Notes: generated by a model from the sequence alone, not told the origin. A stretch of 64,000 bases of DNA from Flavobacterium fluviale (GCF_003312915.1 NZ_CP030261.1:4712001-4776000), one strand, 5' to 3'; shown: positions 45,501-55,010, counted from the stretch's first letter. A program made the numbers and translations.

Positions 45501-48500
45501 CTATAAATACAACTGCTAGTTTCTATAGTTTTGATGGAGGCTACACTTGGGGAACTTCTCCTTCCTTATCAAACCTTAATTCTTATACCTATTACAACAT
45601 TGCAATAAAAAACAATTTAGGTTGTGTTTCTAACTCTGTAGGTGTTTTGATTAATAACGCAAAACTTCCTGACCCAGATTATACAGTTACTAATCCGAGT
45701 TGTGGAAATATTGGCAATATTACATTCAATACTACTGCAGATTATTACAGTATTGATTATGGCACAAACTGGAGCACGAGTAATGTTTTTAATAATTTAG
45801 GTCCGGGATATTACAATTTAATGATAAAAAAAGATAATTGTACATCCAATTATGTTTCTATTTATCTCGATTCCTCCAAACTGGCACAGCCCAACTTAAC
45901 CATCGTTCAGCCAGGATGCGGCACAAAAGGCAGTATTAAAATTAATACTGCTGCAAGTTCTTATAGTATTGACGGGATAAATTGGGGGACAAATCCTGTG
46001 TTTTCAAATCTTTCAGCAGGATATTATTACCCAGTAATCAAAAATGCTCAAGGTTGTGTTTCAAGCTCAAACTCGGTATCGCTTCAAGAATTTTATCTTC
46101 CAATTCCCACTTTTAAAACTACACAACCTACTTGTGGAGTTGGAGGAACTATAACCTTTACTTCAACTGAAGCACAATACAGTATAGATGGAGGCAAAAC
46201 CTGGAGTACTAGCCCTACATTTACTAATCTAAGTCCAAACACTTACTATTTGATGGTAAAAAATGCTACTGGGTGCATGTCTAACCCTTACAGCGCATAC
46301 GCTAGCCTACAACAATACTATTTACCTAATCCAGATTTTACATTAATCCAGCCAACATGTGGAATCAATGGAAGTATTAGTATCGCAACAGTTGCAAGTT
46401 CTTACAGCTTTGATAACGGCAATACTTGGACAACTAATCCTGTTCTTTCAGGACTTACTTCTGGTTATTACAACATCGTGATAAAAAATGCAACGGGTTG
46501 TAAGTCTTATGGTTTATCGATGTATATTAATCCTTATTATCTTCCCAATCCAAATGTAAAAGTAGTACAACCAACCTGCGGAAATGGAGGAAGTATTACT
46601 GTTACAACTCCTGCGGACCAATATAGTTTTGATGGGGGCAGTACTTGGACTACAAATCCAATTTTATTAAATCCTGCTAGTTCATCTTATAATGTCCTTA
46701 TTAAAAATGCAACGGGTTGTAAATCAAATTCACAGTATTTCTCCATAAACAAATTTTACCTTTCCTCACCAAATGTATCTGCTATTCAACCAACATGTAG
46801 TGCTCCTACTGGAACTCTAATAATAAATACTGCTGCGGACCAATATAGTTTTGATGGAGGAATAACTTGGACTACAAATCCTGTAAAGAAAAATTTAGCT
46901 GGCGGCTCATACAATGTAATAATAAAAAACACTCTAGGCTGTACCTCTTACAGTAGTTATATGTATATAAATACTCCCCCTTCAATTCCTGCTGCGCCCG
47001 CTGTAAAAATAGTTCAACCTTCTTCCTGCGGGGCCACTGATGGCAGCATAACTATAACAACATCAGCAATAAGTTATAGTTTTAATGATGGAAACAGTTG
47101 GACGACAAGTCCTACGAAAATAAATGTAGGGGCTGGTACGTATATTATTAAAATCAAAACAAATTCTTATAGTTGTGAATCAGCAACAACTGTTGTCAAT
47201 TTGAGTTCTGGCACTACAATTGCAGCTCCAGATTTTACTAGCACCCAGCCAAATTGCAGCTCATCAAAAGGTTCTATTAACATTACAACAAATGCGGCAA
47301 CTTATAGTTATGACAACGGATTGACCTACGTTTTTTCTAATACAAAAACAGATCTTTCTCCGGGTACTTATTTTATAAAAATTAAAAACTCAGCGGGTTG
47401 TGTTTCAAATGCTGCTACAGTTACCATTTCACCACTTGCACCGCTTACTGCTCCTGCCTTTACGGCAATCCAGCCTAATTGCACAGATTTTACAGGATCC
47501 ATTTCAATTAATACTACAGCCGATTTTTATAGTTTTGATAACGGAATTACGTATGGAACATCCAATACAAAATCTAACCTATCCGCAGGAACCTATAATT
47601 TGATGGTTAAATATAATTCTGGTTGTATTTCTCTGGCGGCACCAGTCACTATACAAGCCGCACCTGTAATTCCTGACGCACCACAAGTGGTAGTTACGGA
47701 TCCAATTGGCTGTAATTCGCCAAAAGGCAGTATTGTGGTTTCTACGGTTGCTAATCTATATAGTTTTGACGATGGTCTTACCTGGGATACTAGCAATAGT
47801 GCAAATTTATCTCCCGGAAGTTATTTTATCCGAATAAAATATACAAATGGCTGCGCATCTATAGCGTATAAAGCAACAATCAATGTTGCGCCAAACGCTC
47901 CCGCAACTCCAATTTTAACTGTTACTCAGCCTATTACTTGCAGCAATCCATTTGGCTCTATTTTAATTACAAGCACGTCCGATCAATATAGTTTTGACGA
48001 TGGTAAAAATTATTCATCCAATCCTAATTCAGGAAATTTAATAGCTGGAACCTACATGGTTCGCGTTAAAAATAGTAGTGGTTGTGAGTCTGCTGCAGTA
48101 ACTACAACCATTAATCCTCCAACGGATTATCCGAGCAATCCTCTATTTAAAACTATCCAGCCAGACTGCAATAATCTTAAAGGTACTATTACAATTACCG
48201 ACACTGCAACAGAATATAGTTTCGATAATGGTGTTAGCTGGACTACAAGTGCAATGAAATCAGATCTTGACCCTAACACCTACTTGATCAAGGTCAAAAA
48301 TAATAATGGCTGTATTTCAAATGCAGCCACAGTTACTATCAATCCTTTTACAAATTTTATTCCAAAGCCTGCTTTAGCCAGCCTTCAATCATTTTGTATT
48401 CAGGAAAATGCCGCACTAAATTCAATTATAATCACAGGGCAAAACATAAAATGGTATGACGCATTAACAAACGGATCCCTTTTACCCAATACAACTTTGC

Positions 48501-49786
48501 TTCAAGACGCTAAGACCTATTATGCTTCTCAAACTATAGATGGCTGTGAAAGCGAAAGAACTCCTGTATCCATAAAAATTCAAGATACTCATGCTCCTTC
48601 TGGCGATGCAAATCAGACATTTTGTACGGGACAAAATCCAACTTTAGCAAACATTCAAATTACAGGAACTTCAATAAAATGGTATGACGCTTTAAGTAAT
48701 GGTTCGTTATTATTAGAAACCACAAATCTCGAAAATGGAAAAACTTACTATGCTTCTCAAACAGAAAACAATTGTGAAGGTTCTAGATTGGGAATTACAA
48801 TTTCATTTATAAGCACTCCATCTGCTCCAACTGCCAACGGAAATCTAGAGTTTTGTAAAAGCGAGAATGCGAAATTAAGTAACATTCAAATGACAGGTCA
48901 AAATGTGAAATGGTATGACAGTGCTTTTTCGGCAGCTTCCCTGCCAAATACCACTTTGTTAGAAAACAATAGAACTTATTATGCTTCTCAAACTGTTGGA
49001 TGCGAGAGCGATCGAACATCTGTTTTGATAAAGGTTTATGATACTAGTTTACCAACTGGTAATAACAATCAGCAATTCTGCATTGATGAAATTGCTACTT
49101 TAGAAAACCTTAATATAACCGGAACGAACCTTAAATGGTACGATCAAGCAACAGACGGAAATATTTTACAAGAGACAAGTTTATTACAAACTGCGGTTTA
49201 TTATGCGACACAAACTCTAAATAATTGTGAAAGCCCACGATTGGCTGTAACAGTAAAAATTCAGGATACCCAAATTCCATTTTCAGATTCACCACAATCA
49301 TTTTGTATTCAAAAAAATGCCAAAATCAGTAATATTGCTATAAACGGTCAAAATATAAAATGGTATGGAAGTTCTTCATCAGACAGCCTTTTATCTGAAT
49401 CAACGACTCTTGAAAACGGAATGACATACTATGCTTCTCAAACAATTAGCAACTGCGAAAGTGATAAAATTCCCGTAACTGTAAATATACTTGGAGCGAC
49501 GACAGCAGAATGCATTCACTTTGTTGAAGAGCTTCCCTATCCAAAATTCTTTACACCAAATAATGATGGCCATAATGATACTTGGACAATTGATTTTGAT
49601 TATTTAGCTCCTAACAGCGGTATCAGAATTTTTGACCGTTATGGAAAATTAATTAAAGAATTACGTCCCGATACTTCTTGGGATGGAACTTATCTTGGAC
49701 ATCAAGAACCTGCATCAGATTATTGGTTTACCGTGACAAGATTCAATGGAACAGAATTTAGAGGTCATTTTAGTTTAAAAAGATAA
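42557..49786 (+). CDS. Giant secreted repeat protein with T9SS type B C-terminal domain (adhesin-like)
   Basis: This 2409-residue protein has a signal peptide (to about residue 20), a short coiled-coil-like stretch (about 35-70) and a beta-sandwich region (about 90-310, ending YMYIDDVCTL). More Ig-like segments follow. About 44.36-48.35 kb encodes 18 tandem repeats of roughly 74 residues. Each follows the plan QPTCG..GSITI..YSFDNG..W, then IKN..GC, with two cysteines that probably pair. Five Ig-like repeats follow (FCIQENA, IKWYDA, YYASQT, CES). The C-terminus (FFTPNNDGHNDTW, IRIFDRYGKLI, WDGTYLG) is the gliding-type domain exported by type 9 secretion. It is likely a surface adhesin. No SprF/PorP-like partner gene is adjacent. 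Confidence 0.9.
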   Translation: MKKILLLFIVFIKCACVFGQEINPNSSNNFLLEDKNGHLIQNLEQQKQFLKIREEKMKEEVLNLKKVILNSKDGNLTSKTAATLQGVEMCTNGGFEQYETVNGNSYLKNFLCTIGDPPGPTQCRSITNTADSYINRYNPNNMNIMATGVSANLVDPYIGDIKAFDQYALKINYENSSTYGSIVQGKRFKTNNENYLKFNYKAVLQSVYDNSHTDNQAFVKARILDKNNKVVSEFCLVGDEKNCIFSKVPSQTSDYVTLYTGNWQSGLLDISSIPNNEEFTVEFMASRCGLGGHFGYMYIDDVCTLHSAENLQGSIELDPLNKVCPTLPISVCGSYTIPNSGGISASVNKITLNVYNSNNVSIYSTSTTSSLDTTNKKFCFTLKNSDFPNITSANYNVGVQIDYDISGTSCAGTTFNSAIDSDANPGWDISFLNCSSSCAINVTTAKISQCDANRDGSENFDLSTLNPLVVPSTTGLNFSYFKNYNEADSNLNAITNFTSYPSSSASIFVRVSKDATCYKIISVNLEVRNPTANITGILNVCSGSTVLTASPGSSYLWSTGGSTQSITVTSLGDYSVTVTDSFGCTSTASVTIEPSQTAVSPSLQITQPSCFVSTGTIKVTSAASQYSFDDGSTWGTSDTKSNLYPGTYLVKIKTINGCTSYSQSVTITAASTLYPNYTYTNPLFCGDSGSITITTPAAYYSFDDGTTWVNNSTANNLLPANYKIRTKDSQGCISSANNVLISSNTLQTPTYTILLPACTAKGSITINTLSDFYTFDGGNTWVTNNTMSNLNAGSYSLGIKNALGCTSYYTYAYLNDFKDFYPQYTTEQPICGTDGSITITTAADSYSFDNGVTWTSNNIKKLPFGSYQIKIKNSAGCISASSYVSLYQPYLSSPVITQEQPTCGANGKITINSLSDFYSFDNGATWTTVNSKSLPPGIYTIIIKNSLGCTSYPTTIYLNNPNIDVPAYTVVQPTCTSAGSITINTTASFYSFDGGYTWGTSPSLSNLNSYTYYNIAIKNNLGCVSNSVGVLINNAKLPDPDYTVTNPSCGNIGNITFNTTADYYSIDYGTNWSTSNVFNNLGPGYYNLMIKKDNCTSNYVSIYLDSSKLAQPNLTIVQPGCGTKGSIKINTAASSYSIDGINWGTNPVFSNLSAGYYYPVIKNAQGCVSSSNSVSLQEFYLPIPTFKTTQPTCGVGGTITFTSTEAQYSIDGGKTWSTSPTFTNLSPNTYYLMVKNATGCMSNPYSAYASLQQYYLPNPDFTLIQPTCGINGSISIATVASSYSFDNGNTWTTNPVLSGLTSGYYNIVIKNATGCKSYGLSMYINPYYLPNPNVKVVQPTCGNGGSITVTTPADQYSFDGGSTWTTNPILLNPASSSYNVLIKNATGCKSNSQYFSINKFYLSSPNVSAIQPTCSAPTGTLIINTAADQYSFDGGITWTTNPVKKNLAGGSYNVIIKNTLGCTSYSSYMYINTPPSIPAAPAVKIVQPSSCGATDGSITITTSAISYSFNDGNSWTTSPTKINVGAGTYIIKIKTNSYSCESATTVVNLSSGTTIAAPDFTSTQPNCSSSKGSINITTNAATYSYDNGLTYVFSNTKTDLSPGTYFIKIKNSAGCVSNAATVTISPLAPLTAPAFTAIQPNCTDFTGSISINTTADFYSFDNGITYGTSNTKSNLSAGTYNLMVKYNSGCISLAAPVTIQAAPVIPDAPQVVVTDPIGCNSPKGSIVVSTVANLYSFDDGLTWDTSNSANLSPGSYFIRIKYTNGCASIAYKATINVAPNAPATPILTVTQPITCSNPFGSILITSTSDQYSFDDGKNYSSNPNSGNLIAGTYMVRVKNSSGCESAAVTTTINPPTDYPSNPLFKTIQPDCNNLKGTITITDTATEYSFDNGVSWTTSAMKSDLDPNTYLIKVKNNNGCISNAATVTINPFTNFIPKPALASLQSFCIQENAALNSIIITGQNIKWYDALTNGSLLPNTTLLQDAKTYYASQTIDGCESERTPVSIKIQDTHAPSGDANQTFCTGQNPTLANIQITGTSIKWYDALSNGSLLLETTNLENGKTYYASQTENNCEGSRLGITISFISTPSAPTANGNLEFCKSENAKLSNIQMTGQNVKWYDSAFSAASLPNTTLLENNRTYYASQTVGCESDRTSVLIKVYDTSLPTGNNNQQFCIDEIATLENLNITGTNLKWYDQATDGNILQETSLLQTAVYYATQTLNNCESPRLAVTVKIQDTQIPFSDSPQSFCIQKNAKISNIAINGQNIKWYGSSSSDSLLSESTTLENGMTYYASQTISNCESDKIPVTVNILGATTAECIHFVEELPYPKFFTPNNDGHNDTWTIDFDYLAPNSGIRIFDRYGKLIKELRPDTSWDGTYLGHQEPASDYWFTVTRFNGTEFRGHFSLKR
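44360..48350 (+). repeat. Eighteen tandem ~222-nt coding repeats
   Basis: The copies are inside the adhesin-like gene and have diverged. Conserved positions are the Cys after QP, GSI, YSFD.G, W, the IKN strand and GC. Units 10-12 are the most alike (for example TADQYSFDGG and TWTTNP recur), which suggests recent duplication or conversion. Confidence 0.85.
48385..49497 (+). repeat. Five tandem ~220-nt Ig-like coding repeats
   Basis: Each encodes an FC opening, an IKWYD or similar strand, TYYASQT and a second cysteine in CES/CEG. They sit between the 18-repeat block and the type 9 secretion domain. Confidence 0.8.
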
Positions 49787-49793
49787 AGAAAAG

Positions 49794-49829
49794 AAAGTCC
49801 GCAAAGTAAATTAATACGTTGCGGACTTT
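49794..49829. terminator. Hairpin between convergent genes
   Basis: An 11-bp perfect stem, aaagtccgcaa / ttgcggacttt, lies between the adhesin-like gene and the MHS transporter gene. The T tract is weak on the plus strand. Confidence 0.6.
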
Positions 49830-49851
49830 GCTTAAATTTTCAAGGTATAAA

Positions 49852-51129
49852 TTAAAACTTATGTTCGTCTTTGCTAATCACCAAAAATGAAATTAAAGAT
49901 ATAAATGCCGCAGCTGTTAAATATAACCCAACATAACTAACACTGTAAGTAGAAGCCAGCCAAATGGCTATCATTGGCGCGAAAGCAGCTCCAAGAATTC
50001 CAGCCATGTTAAACGTTAACGAAGCACCAGAATAACGGACATTCGTTGGAAATAACTCGGATAGAAAAGTTCCCAGCGGACCGTAAGTGAATCCCATTAA
50101 TGCCATTCCGATGCAGGCAAAAGCGGTGACTAAAACAATATTTCCCGAACTTAAAAAGTAAGAAAAGAAAAATCCGAAAACAGCAATTGCTGCTGTAGCT
50201 ATAATAAGCATTTTACGACGTCCAATTTTATCAGCCACTACAGCAGAAACCGGAATAAAAATCGCAAAAAACAATACCGAAAATAATTGTATTAATAAAC
50301 CATCTCTCTTTACAATTCCCAAGTCCGAAGTTGCCCAGCTTAATGTAAAAACGGTCATTAAATAAAAAACCAAGAAAGTTGTAATCGCGGCAAATGTTCC
50401 AAAAATCAGCTGGTTTTTATATGATTTTACTAATTCTAAAAATGGGACCTTGACTTCTTCTTGTTCTTTTTTAGAATTTTCAAAAGAAGGAGTTTCCGTA
50501 ATTTTTGTTCGAATATAAAATCCTACTATTACCAGAAGCGAACTGGCAATAAACGGAATTCTCCATCCATAATCCATAAAATCCTCATTGCTCATAGAAT
50601 CTGTTAATAGTAGAAAAGTTCCACCAGAAAGTAACAAACCTATTGGAGCGCCCAATTGTGGAAACATTCCGTACCAAGCACGTTTATTTGGCGGTGCATT
50701 TTCGATCGCCAATAAAACGGCTCCACCCCACTCGCCTCCTAAACCAACACCTTGTCCAAATCGACATAACATTAACAATAAAGGCGCAGCAACTCCAATG
50801 CTCGCATAACTTGGCAAAAATCCAATTGTAACTGTAGAAATTCCCATCGTTAATAAGGCTGCAACCAAAGTAAATTTACGACCGATTTTATCTCCATAAT
50901 GTCCAAAAAAAGCAGAACCTAGAGGACGTGATAAAAAAGCAATTGAAAAAGTAGCTAAAGATTCTAATGTAGCCATTGTTGAATCTGAACTAGGAAAAAA
51001 TAGCTGAGGGAAAACCAACACAGCGGCGTTGGCATAAATATAAAAATCAAAAAATTCGATTGTCGTGCCAATAAGGCTTCCAAAAAGAACATGTTTTAGG
51101 GAGTTCTTTTGATTTGGGTTCGTTTTCAT
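49852..51129 (-). CDS. MHS-family MFS transporter
   Basis: This 425-residue inner-membrane protein has about 12 membrane segments and the metabolite:H+ symporter signature: IEFFDFYIYANAAVLVFPQLFF, FLSRPLGSAFFGHYGDKIGRK, FGQGVGLGGEWGGAVLLAIE, FLSELFPTNVRYSGASL. Relatives carry proline/betaine, alpha-ketoglutarate, shikimate or citrate, and the substrate cannot be told. A -7-like box (TATTTTTG on the minus strand, plus positions 51159-51166) lies 29 nt upstream of the start. Confidence 0.9.
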   Translation of the reverse strand: MKTNPNQKNSLKHVLFGSLIGTTIEFFDFYIYANAAVLVFPQLFFPSSDSTMATLESLATFSIAFLSRPLGSAFFGHYGDKIGRKFTLVAALLTMGISTVTIGFLPSYASIGVAAPLLLMLCRFGQGVGLGGEWGGAVLLAIENAPPNKRAWYGMFPQLGAPIGLLLSGGTFLLLTDSMSNEDFMDYGWRIPFIASSLLVIVGFYIRTKITETPSFENSKKEQEEVKVPFLELVKSYKNQLIFGTFAAITTFLVFYLMTVFTLSWATSDLGIVKRDGLLIQLFSVLFFAIFIPVSAVVADKIGRRKMLIIATAAIAVFGFFFSYFLSSGNIVLVTAFACIGMALMGFTYGPLGTFLSELFPTNVRYSGASLTFNMAGILGAAFAPMIAIWLASTYSVSYVGLYLTAAAFISLISFLVISKDEHKF

Positions 51130-51158
51130 GTAAAATAGATATAACTTTTTTTTGACTA

Positions 51159-51166
51159 CAAAAATA
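51159..51166 (-). promoter_or_regulatory. Candidate -7 box of the MHS transporter gene
   Basis: TATTTTTG on the minus strand fits TAnnTTTG. No clear -33 TTG was seen. Confidence 0.4.
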
Positions 51167-51400
51167 TAGTTTCATTACTAATAATTCATTTTTAATAGAA
51201 TTAGTTTTAGAACACTTATGTTTTTTTAACAAATTTCATGTATTTTACATTTTAAAAAGAAGCATTTAATCTGTTTTTAAAAACTTGATTACTGGAACTT
51301 TAAAAGAAAAATCAAAAATCAAATCTTAAGCAATCGTTAAAAGAGTTTTTAACTGTATATTTTCATTAAATTTACAGCTGTCAAAAATAAATTTAAAATT

Positions 51401-52990
51401 ATGCCTACCGACTGTATCAGCTTTCAATCTTCTGGATATTTTTCTAAATTGATGCAAGATTATTTAGATCAAAAAACAGAATTAAAACCGCTGTACAACA
51501 ACTTCCCTACGTTCGAAAATTTCGAAAAACAGATTGCAGAAAAAGCATCTAATTTTGATAACAATAATAGAACTGCATTGGTTGAAACTTTAAAAAAACA
51601 ATATGAAAATATTGATGTTTCAGAATCAACTCAACACAACATTACTCTTTTAGCGTTAGAAAATACATTTACAATTACAACTGGGCATCAATTAAATTTA
51701 TTTACCGGTCCACTGTATTTCTTATATAAAATTATTTCTACCATTAATTTAACTAAAGAATTAAAATCAAAATATCCTTCGTATAATTTTGTGCCTGTTT
51801 ATTGGATGGCGACTGAAGATCATGATTTTGAAGAAATTAATTATTTTAATTTTAAAGGAAAAAAAATCCGCTGGAATGCAGAAAGCACTGGTCCTGTTGG
51901 TAGATTATCGCCAAAAGGTTTAGAAGATTTATTTGAGGTTTATTCTAAAGAATTAGGTTCAAGTTCAAATGCAAATACTTTAAAAAAACTATTTGAAGAA
52001 GCCTACTTAAAACATGAAAATCTAGCTGATGCTACACGTTTTCTAGCCAATAGTCTTTTCTCAAATTATGGACTAGTTATTATAGATGCTGACAATGCCG
52101 ATTTAAAACGCGCTTTTGTTCCGTATATAAAAAATGAGTTAGAAAATCAAACGTCATTTAAGGAAGTTCAAAAATCTATTGAAAATCTTTCAGACTATAC
52201 TGTTCAGGTAAATCCGCGAGAAATTAATTTATTTTATATAGAAGATAAATTACGAGAAAGAATAATTTTCGAGGATGATAAATATTGGGTTAACAACACC
52301 AAAATTTCATTCTCTAAAGATGAAATTCTAAAATTAGTTGACAGTAATCCTGAAAAATTTAGTCCAAATGTAATTATGCGTCCGTTGTATCAGGAAATTA
52401 TTGTGCCAAATTTATGTTACATTGGCGGAGGCGGTGAAATTGCTTATTGGCTGGAACTAAAAGCATTCTTTGATGCCGTAAATATTACTTTCCCAATTTT
52501 ATTGGTTCGAAACTCTGTACTTTTAGCTACCGAAAAACAAGCTAAAAAAGCTGATAATTTAAATTTAAGCTGGAAAGATTTATTCAGTAAATCTGAAACC
52601 TTAACTAATACAATTACACACAAATTATCTCCTTTTCCAATTGATTTAACGGAACAAAAAGAAGCACTTGAAAAACAATTCAATTATCTTTTTGAGTTGG
52701 CCGAAAAAACAGACAAATCTTTTTCTGGAGCTGTAAAAGCACAAGAAGTAAAGCAGAAAAAAGGGTTAGAAAATCTGGAAAAACGTTTATTAAAAGCTCA
52801 AAAGCGAAAGCTTCAGGATCAATTACAGCGTGTAACCGATTTACAATGTGAATTGTTTCCTAATTACAGTCTTCAAGAACGTCAAGCCAACTTCTCTGAA
52901 TTTTATCTCGAAAACGGAGATCAGTTAATTCCACTATTAATTCAGAAATTAAAACCGCTGGAAAACAATTTTAACATCATAATCACCTAA
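51401..52990 (+). CDS. bshC: Bacillithiol biosynthesis cysteine-adding enzyme BshC
   Basis: This 529-residue cytoplasmic protein adds cysteine to GlcN-malate in the last step of bacillithiol synthesis. Family motifs present are FTITTGHQLNLFTGPLYFLYKIIS, FVPVYWMATEDHDFEEINYF, VGRLS, MRPLYQEIIVPNLCYIGGGGEIAYWLELK and a C-terminal coiled coil (EKRLLKAQKRKLQDQLQRV). Length is normal. bshA and bshB are not in the window. It is the only gene in its transcription unit as far as seen. Confidence 0.95.
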   Translation: MPTDCISFQSSGYFSKLMQDYLDQKTELKPLYNNFPTFENFEKQIAEKASNFDNNNRTALVETLKKQYENIDVSESTQHNITLLALENTFTITTGHQLNLFTGPLYFLYKIISTINLTKELKSKYPSYNFVPVYWMATEDHDFEEINYFNFKGKKIRWNAESTGPVGRLSPKGLEDLFEVYSKELGSSSNANTLKKLFEEAYLKHENLADATRFLANSLFSNYGLVIIDADNADLKRAFVPYIKNELENQTSFKEVQKSIENLSDYTVQVNPREINLFYIEDKLRERIIFEDDKYWVNNTKISFSKDEILKLVDSNPEKFSPNVIMRPLYQEIIVPNLCYIGGGGEIAYWLELKAFFDAVNITFPILLVRNSVLLATEKQAKKADNLNLSWKDLFSKSETLTNTITHKLSPFPIDLTEQKEALEKQFNYLFELAEKTDKSFSGAVKAQEVKQKKGLENLEKRLLKAQKRKLQDQLQRVTDLQCELFPNYSLQERQANFSEFYLENGDQLIPLLIQKLKPLENNFNIIIT

Positions 52991-53112
52991 AATAATTATC
53001 TTTAAAAAATTAAAGTAATTATTTCGGAACAAATAACCAGCTCATTTCCGAGATTATTGCTTCTCTCAAACCAAATAGAATTATTTTTATAACCTATTAA
53101 CTAACTAACCAA

Positions 53113-54384
53113 ATGGTAAGAGAACGCCTAATTTCGCTTGATGTCTTTCGCGGACTGACTATTCTATTAATGACTATTGTAAACAATCCCGGTGACTGGG
53201 GAAATGTTTATCCGCCGCTTTTACACGCACATTGGAACGGCTGTACGCCAACCGATCTTGTATTTCCATTTTTTGTATTTATAATGGGAGTTGCAGTTCC
53301 TCTTGCAATGCCGGACAAAATTTACGACGATACTACATTTAGTAAAATCCTTGTTCGTTCTTTAAGAATGTTATGTCTTGGAATATTTTTTAACTTCTTT
53401 GGAAAAATTCAGTTATTTGGACTTGAAGGCATTCCATTACTTATTGCAAGATTAGCCATTACGATTGCAATTGGATACGCACTAATGGGGAATTTCAGCA
53501 CTAAAATAAAAAACATACTAGCTTTTGGCATATTATTTATATATCTGATCTTAGCATACGGTGGTTTCGAAAATTACGAAGGCGTGAGACTTCCTGGTGT
53601 TTTGCAACGTATTGCAGTAGTTTATTTTGTTGTTTCACTTTTATATTTAAAAACATCTAAGAAAACACAAATTATTACTGGAGCGTTTTTGCTTCTAGGA
53701 TATTGGGCAGCGATGACTTTTATTCCTGTTCCCGGAATTGGAGAAGCTAATTTGGAACGAGGAACCAATTTAGCAGCGTGGGTTGACAGTATTCTTTTAA
53801 AAGGACATATGTACCATGAGACTAATACTTGGGATCCGGAAGGAATTTTGAGCACTATGCCGTCAATTGTAAACGGAATTATTGGTTTACTAATCGGCCA
53901 GCTATTACTCCAAAATATATTAAAACCCGAAAAGGCAAAAAAAATGGCAATTGCCGGAATTGCTTTAATTATTGGAGGATTAATCTGGAATTTTGTTTTT
54001 CCAATTAACAAATCACTTTGGAGCAGCAGTTATGTTTTGTATACAACAGGTTTAGCTTCAACTTGTCTTGCCCTATTGTATTACATTATTGATATTGCCG
54101 AATATAAAAAAGGCTTTAAATTATTTGTAATTTGGGGTGTAAATCCAATGATTGTATTTTTTGCTTCACAGATTATTCCGCAGGCATTAACTATGATTCG
54201 ATTTCAAAATCCTCATAATCCTGAAGAGCAGACCAATCTTTTAGATTATTTATACCGCTTCGGAATTGCACCTTTTTTCAGCAACCCAATGACAGCATCT
54301 CTTGCAGGCGCTTTGACATATGTAGCAATCTGGACATTTATTTTATGGATATTCTACAGAAACAAATTAATATTTAAAGTTTAA
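53113..54384 (+). CDS. Membrane acyltransferase, HGSNAT-like (DUF5009 type)
   Basis: This 423-residue protein has about 10-11 membrane segments. It opens with RERLISLDVFRGLTILLMTIVNNPG, the signature of heparan-alpha-glucosaminide N-acetyltransferase relatives (NagX/YeiB-like). HAHWNGCTPTDLVFPFFVFIMGV follows, with the likely catalytic His, then GVLQRIAVVYF. In such proteins an acyl group crosses the membrane onto a sugar amine. Candidate roles are acetylation of imported glucosamine or wall sugars. There is no tie to the neighbours. Confidence 0.85.
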   Translation: MVRERLISLDVFRGLTILLMTIVNNPGDWGNVYPPLLHAHWNGCTPTDLVFPFFVFIMGVAVPLAMPDKIYDDTTFSKILVRSLRMLCLGIFFNFFGKIQLFGLEGIPLLIARLAITIAIGYALMGNFSTKIKNILAFGILFIYLILAYGGFENYEGVRLPGVLQRIAVVYFVVSLLYLKTSKKTQIITGAFLLLGYWAAMTFIPVPGIGEANLERGTNLAAWVDSILLKGHMYHETNTWDPEGILSTMPSIVNGIIGLLIGQLLLQNILKPEKAKKMAIAGIALIIGGLIWNFVFPINKSLWSSSYVLYTTGLASTCLALLYYIIDIAEYKKGFKLFVIWGVNPMIVFFASQIIPQALTMIRFQNPHNPEEQTNLLDYLYRFGIAPFFSNPMTASLAGALTYVAIWTFILWIFYRNKLIFKV

Positions 54385-54473
54385 TTTTTTACCATATAAT
54401 CTTTTCTTGATCAAAACATTATTCTAAAGAGTTTTAATTATGATTTTATTAAAATCAATTGATAAAAAAAGTA

Positions 54474-54481
54474 TACTTTTG
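54474..54481 (+). promoter_or_regulatory. Candidate -7 box of ndk
   Basis: TACTTTTG matches TAnnTTTG, 23 nt before the ndk ATG. The nearest upstream TTG is at 12 nt, so the -33 element is uncertain. Confidence 0.5.
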
Positions 54482-54504
54482 CACAAAATTTAATAAAATA
54501 TAAA

Positions 54505-54924
54505 ATGGCAACAAATAGAACTTTTACAATGATTAAACCAGATGCTGTTGCAAACGGACACATCGGGAATATCTTAGCAATGATTACTAATGGTGGTTTC
54601 AAAATCGTTTCATTAAAATTAACTCAATTACCTGTAGCTGATGCAAAAGCATTTTATGCAGTTCACGCAGAAAGACCTTTCTACGGAGAATTAGTTGAAT
54701 TCATGTCTCGCGGACCAATTGTTGCTGCTATTTTAGAAAAAGATAACGCAGTAGAAGATTTCAGAACTTTAATTGGAGCTACAAACCCAGCTGAAGCTGC
54801 TGAAGGAACTATTCGTAAAGCATACGCTACTTCTATCGGAGAAAATGCAGTTCACGGATCTGACAGTGACGAAAACGCTGCTATCGAAAGCGCATTCCAC
54901 TTTGCTGGAAGAGAGCAGTTCTAA
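54505..54924 (+). CDS. ndk: Nucleoside diphosphate kinase
   Basis: This 139-residue cytoplasmic enzyme moves the gamma-phosphate between nucleoside triphosphates and diphosphates. Seen are K11 in FTMIKPDAV, RPFYGELVEFM and the phospho-acceptor H117 in GENAVHGSDS, all intact. Codon use favours the common T/A-ended codons expected of a well-expressed gene. A strong bidirectional terminator follows. Confidence 0.97.
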   Translation: MATNRTFTMIKPDAVANGHIGNILAMITNGGFKIVSLKLTQLPVADAKAFYAVHAERPFYGELVEFMSRGPIVAAILEKDNAVEDFRTLIGATNPAEAAEGTIRKAYATSIGENAVHGSDSDENAAIESAFHFAGREQF

Positions 54925-54970
54925 GAATTGGTTTTCAATCGTAATTACAGTTTTCTGTATTACAATTCAT

Positions 54971-55009
54971 AAAAAAATCCTGTTTGTAAAAACAAACAGG
55001 ATTTTTTTA
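54971..55009. terminator. Bidirectional terminator after ndk
   Basis: An 11-bp perfect stem (atcctgtttgt / acaaacaggat) with a 4-nt loop is flanked by seven A and seven T residues, so it works on both strands. Confidence 0.9.
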
Positions 55010-55010
55010 T

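Noticed and set aside
44360..49500. Regular repeats resembling a CRISPR array or satellite DNA
   Set aside because: The units are about 222 nt, diverged, in frame and encode protein repeats; there are no short identical repeats with unique spacers and no cas genes.
53622..54011. 129-residue minus-strand frame
   Set aside because: It is antisense to the membrane acyltransferase gene; its hydrophobic look comes from the complementary codons.
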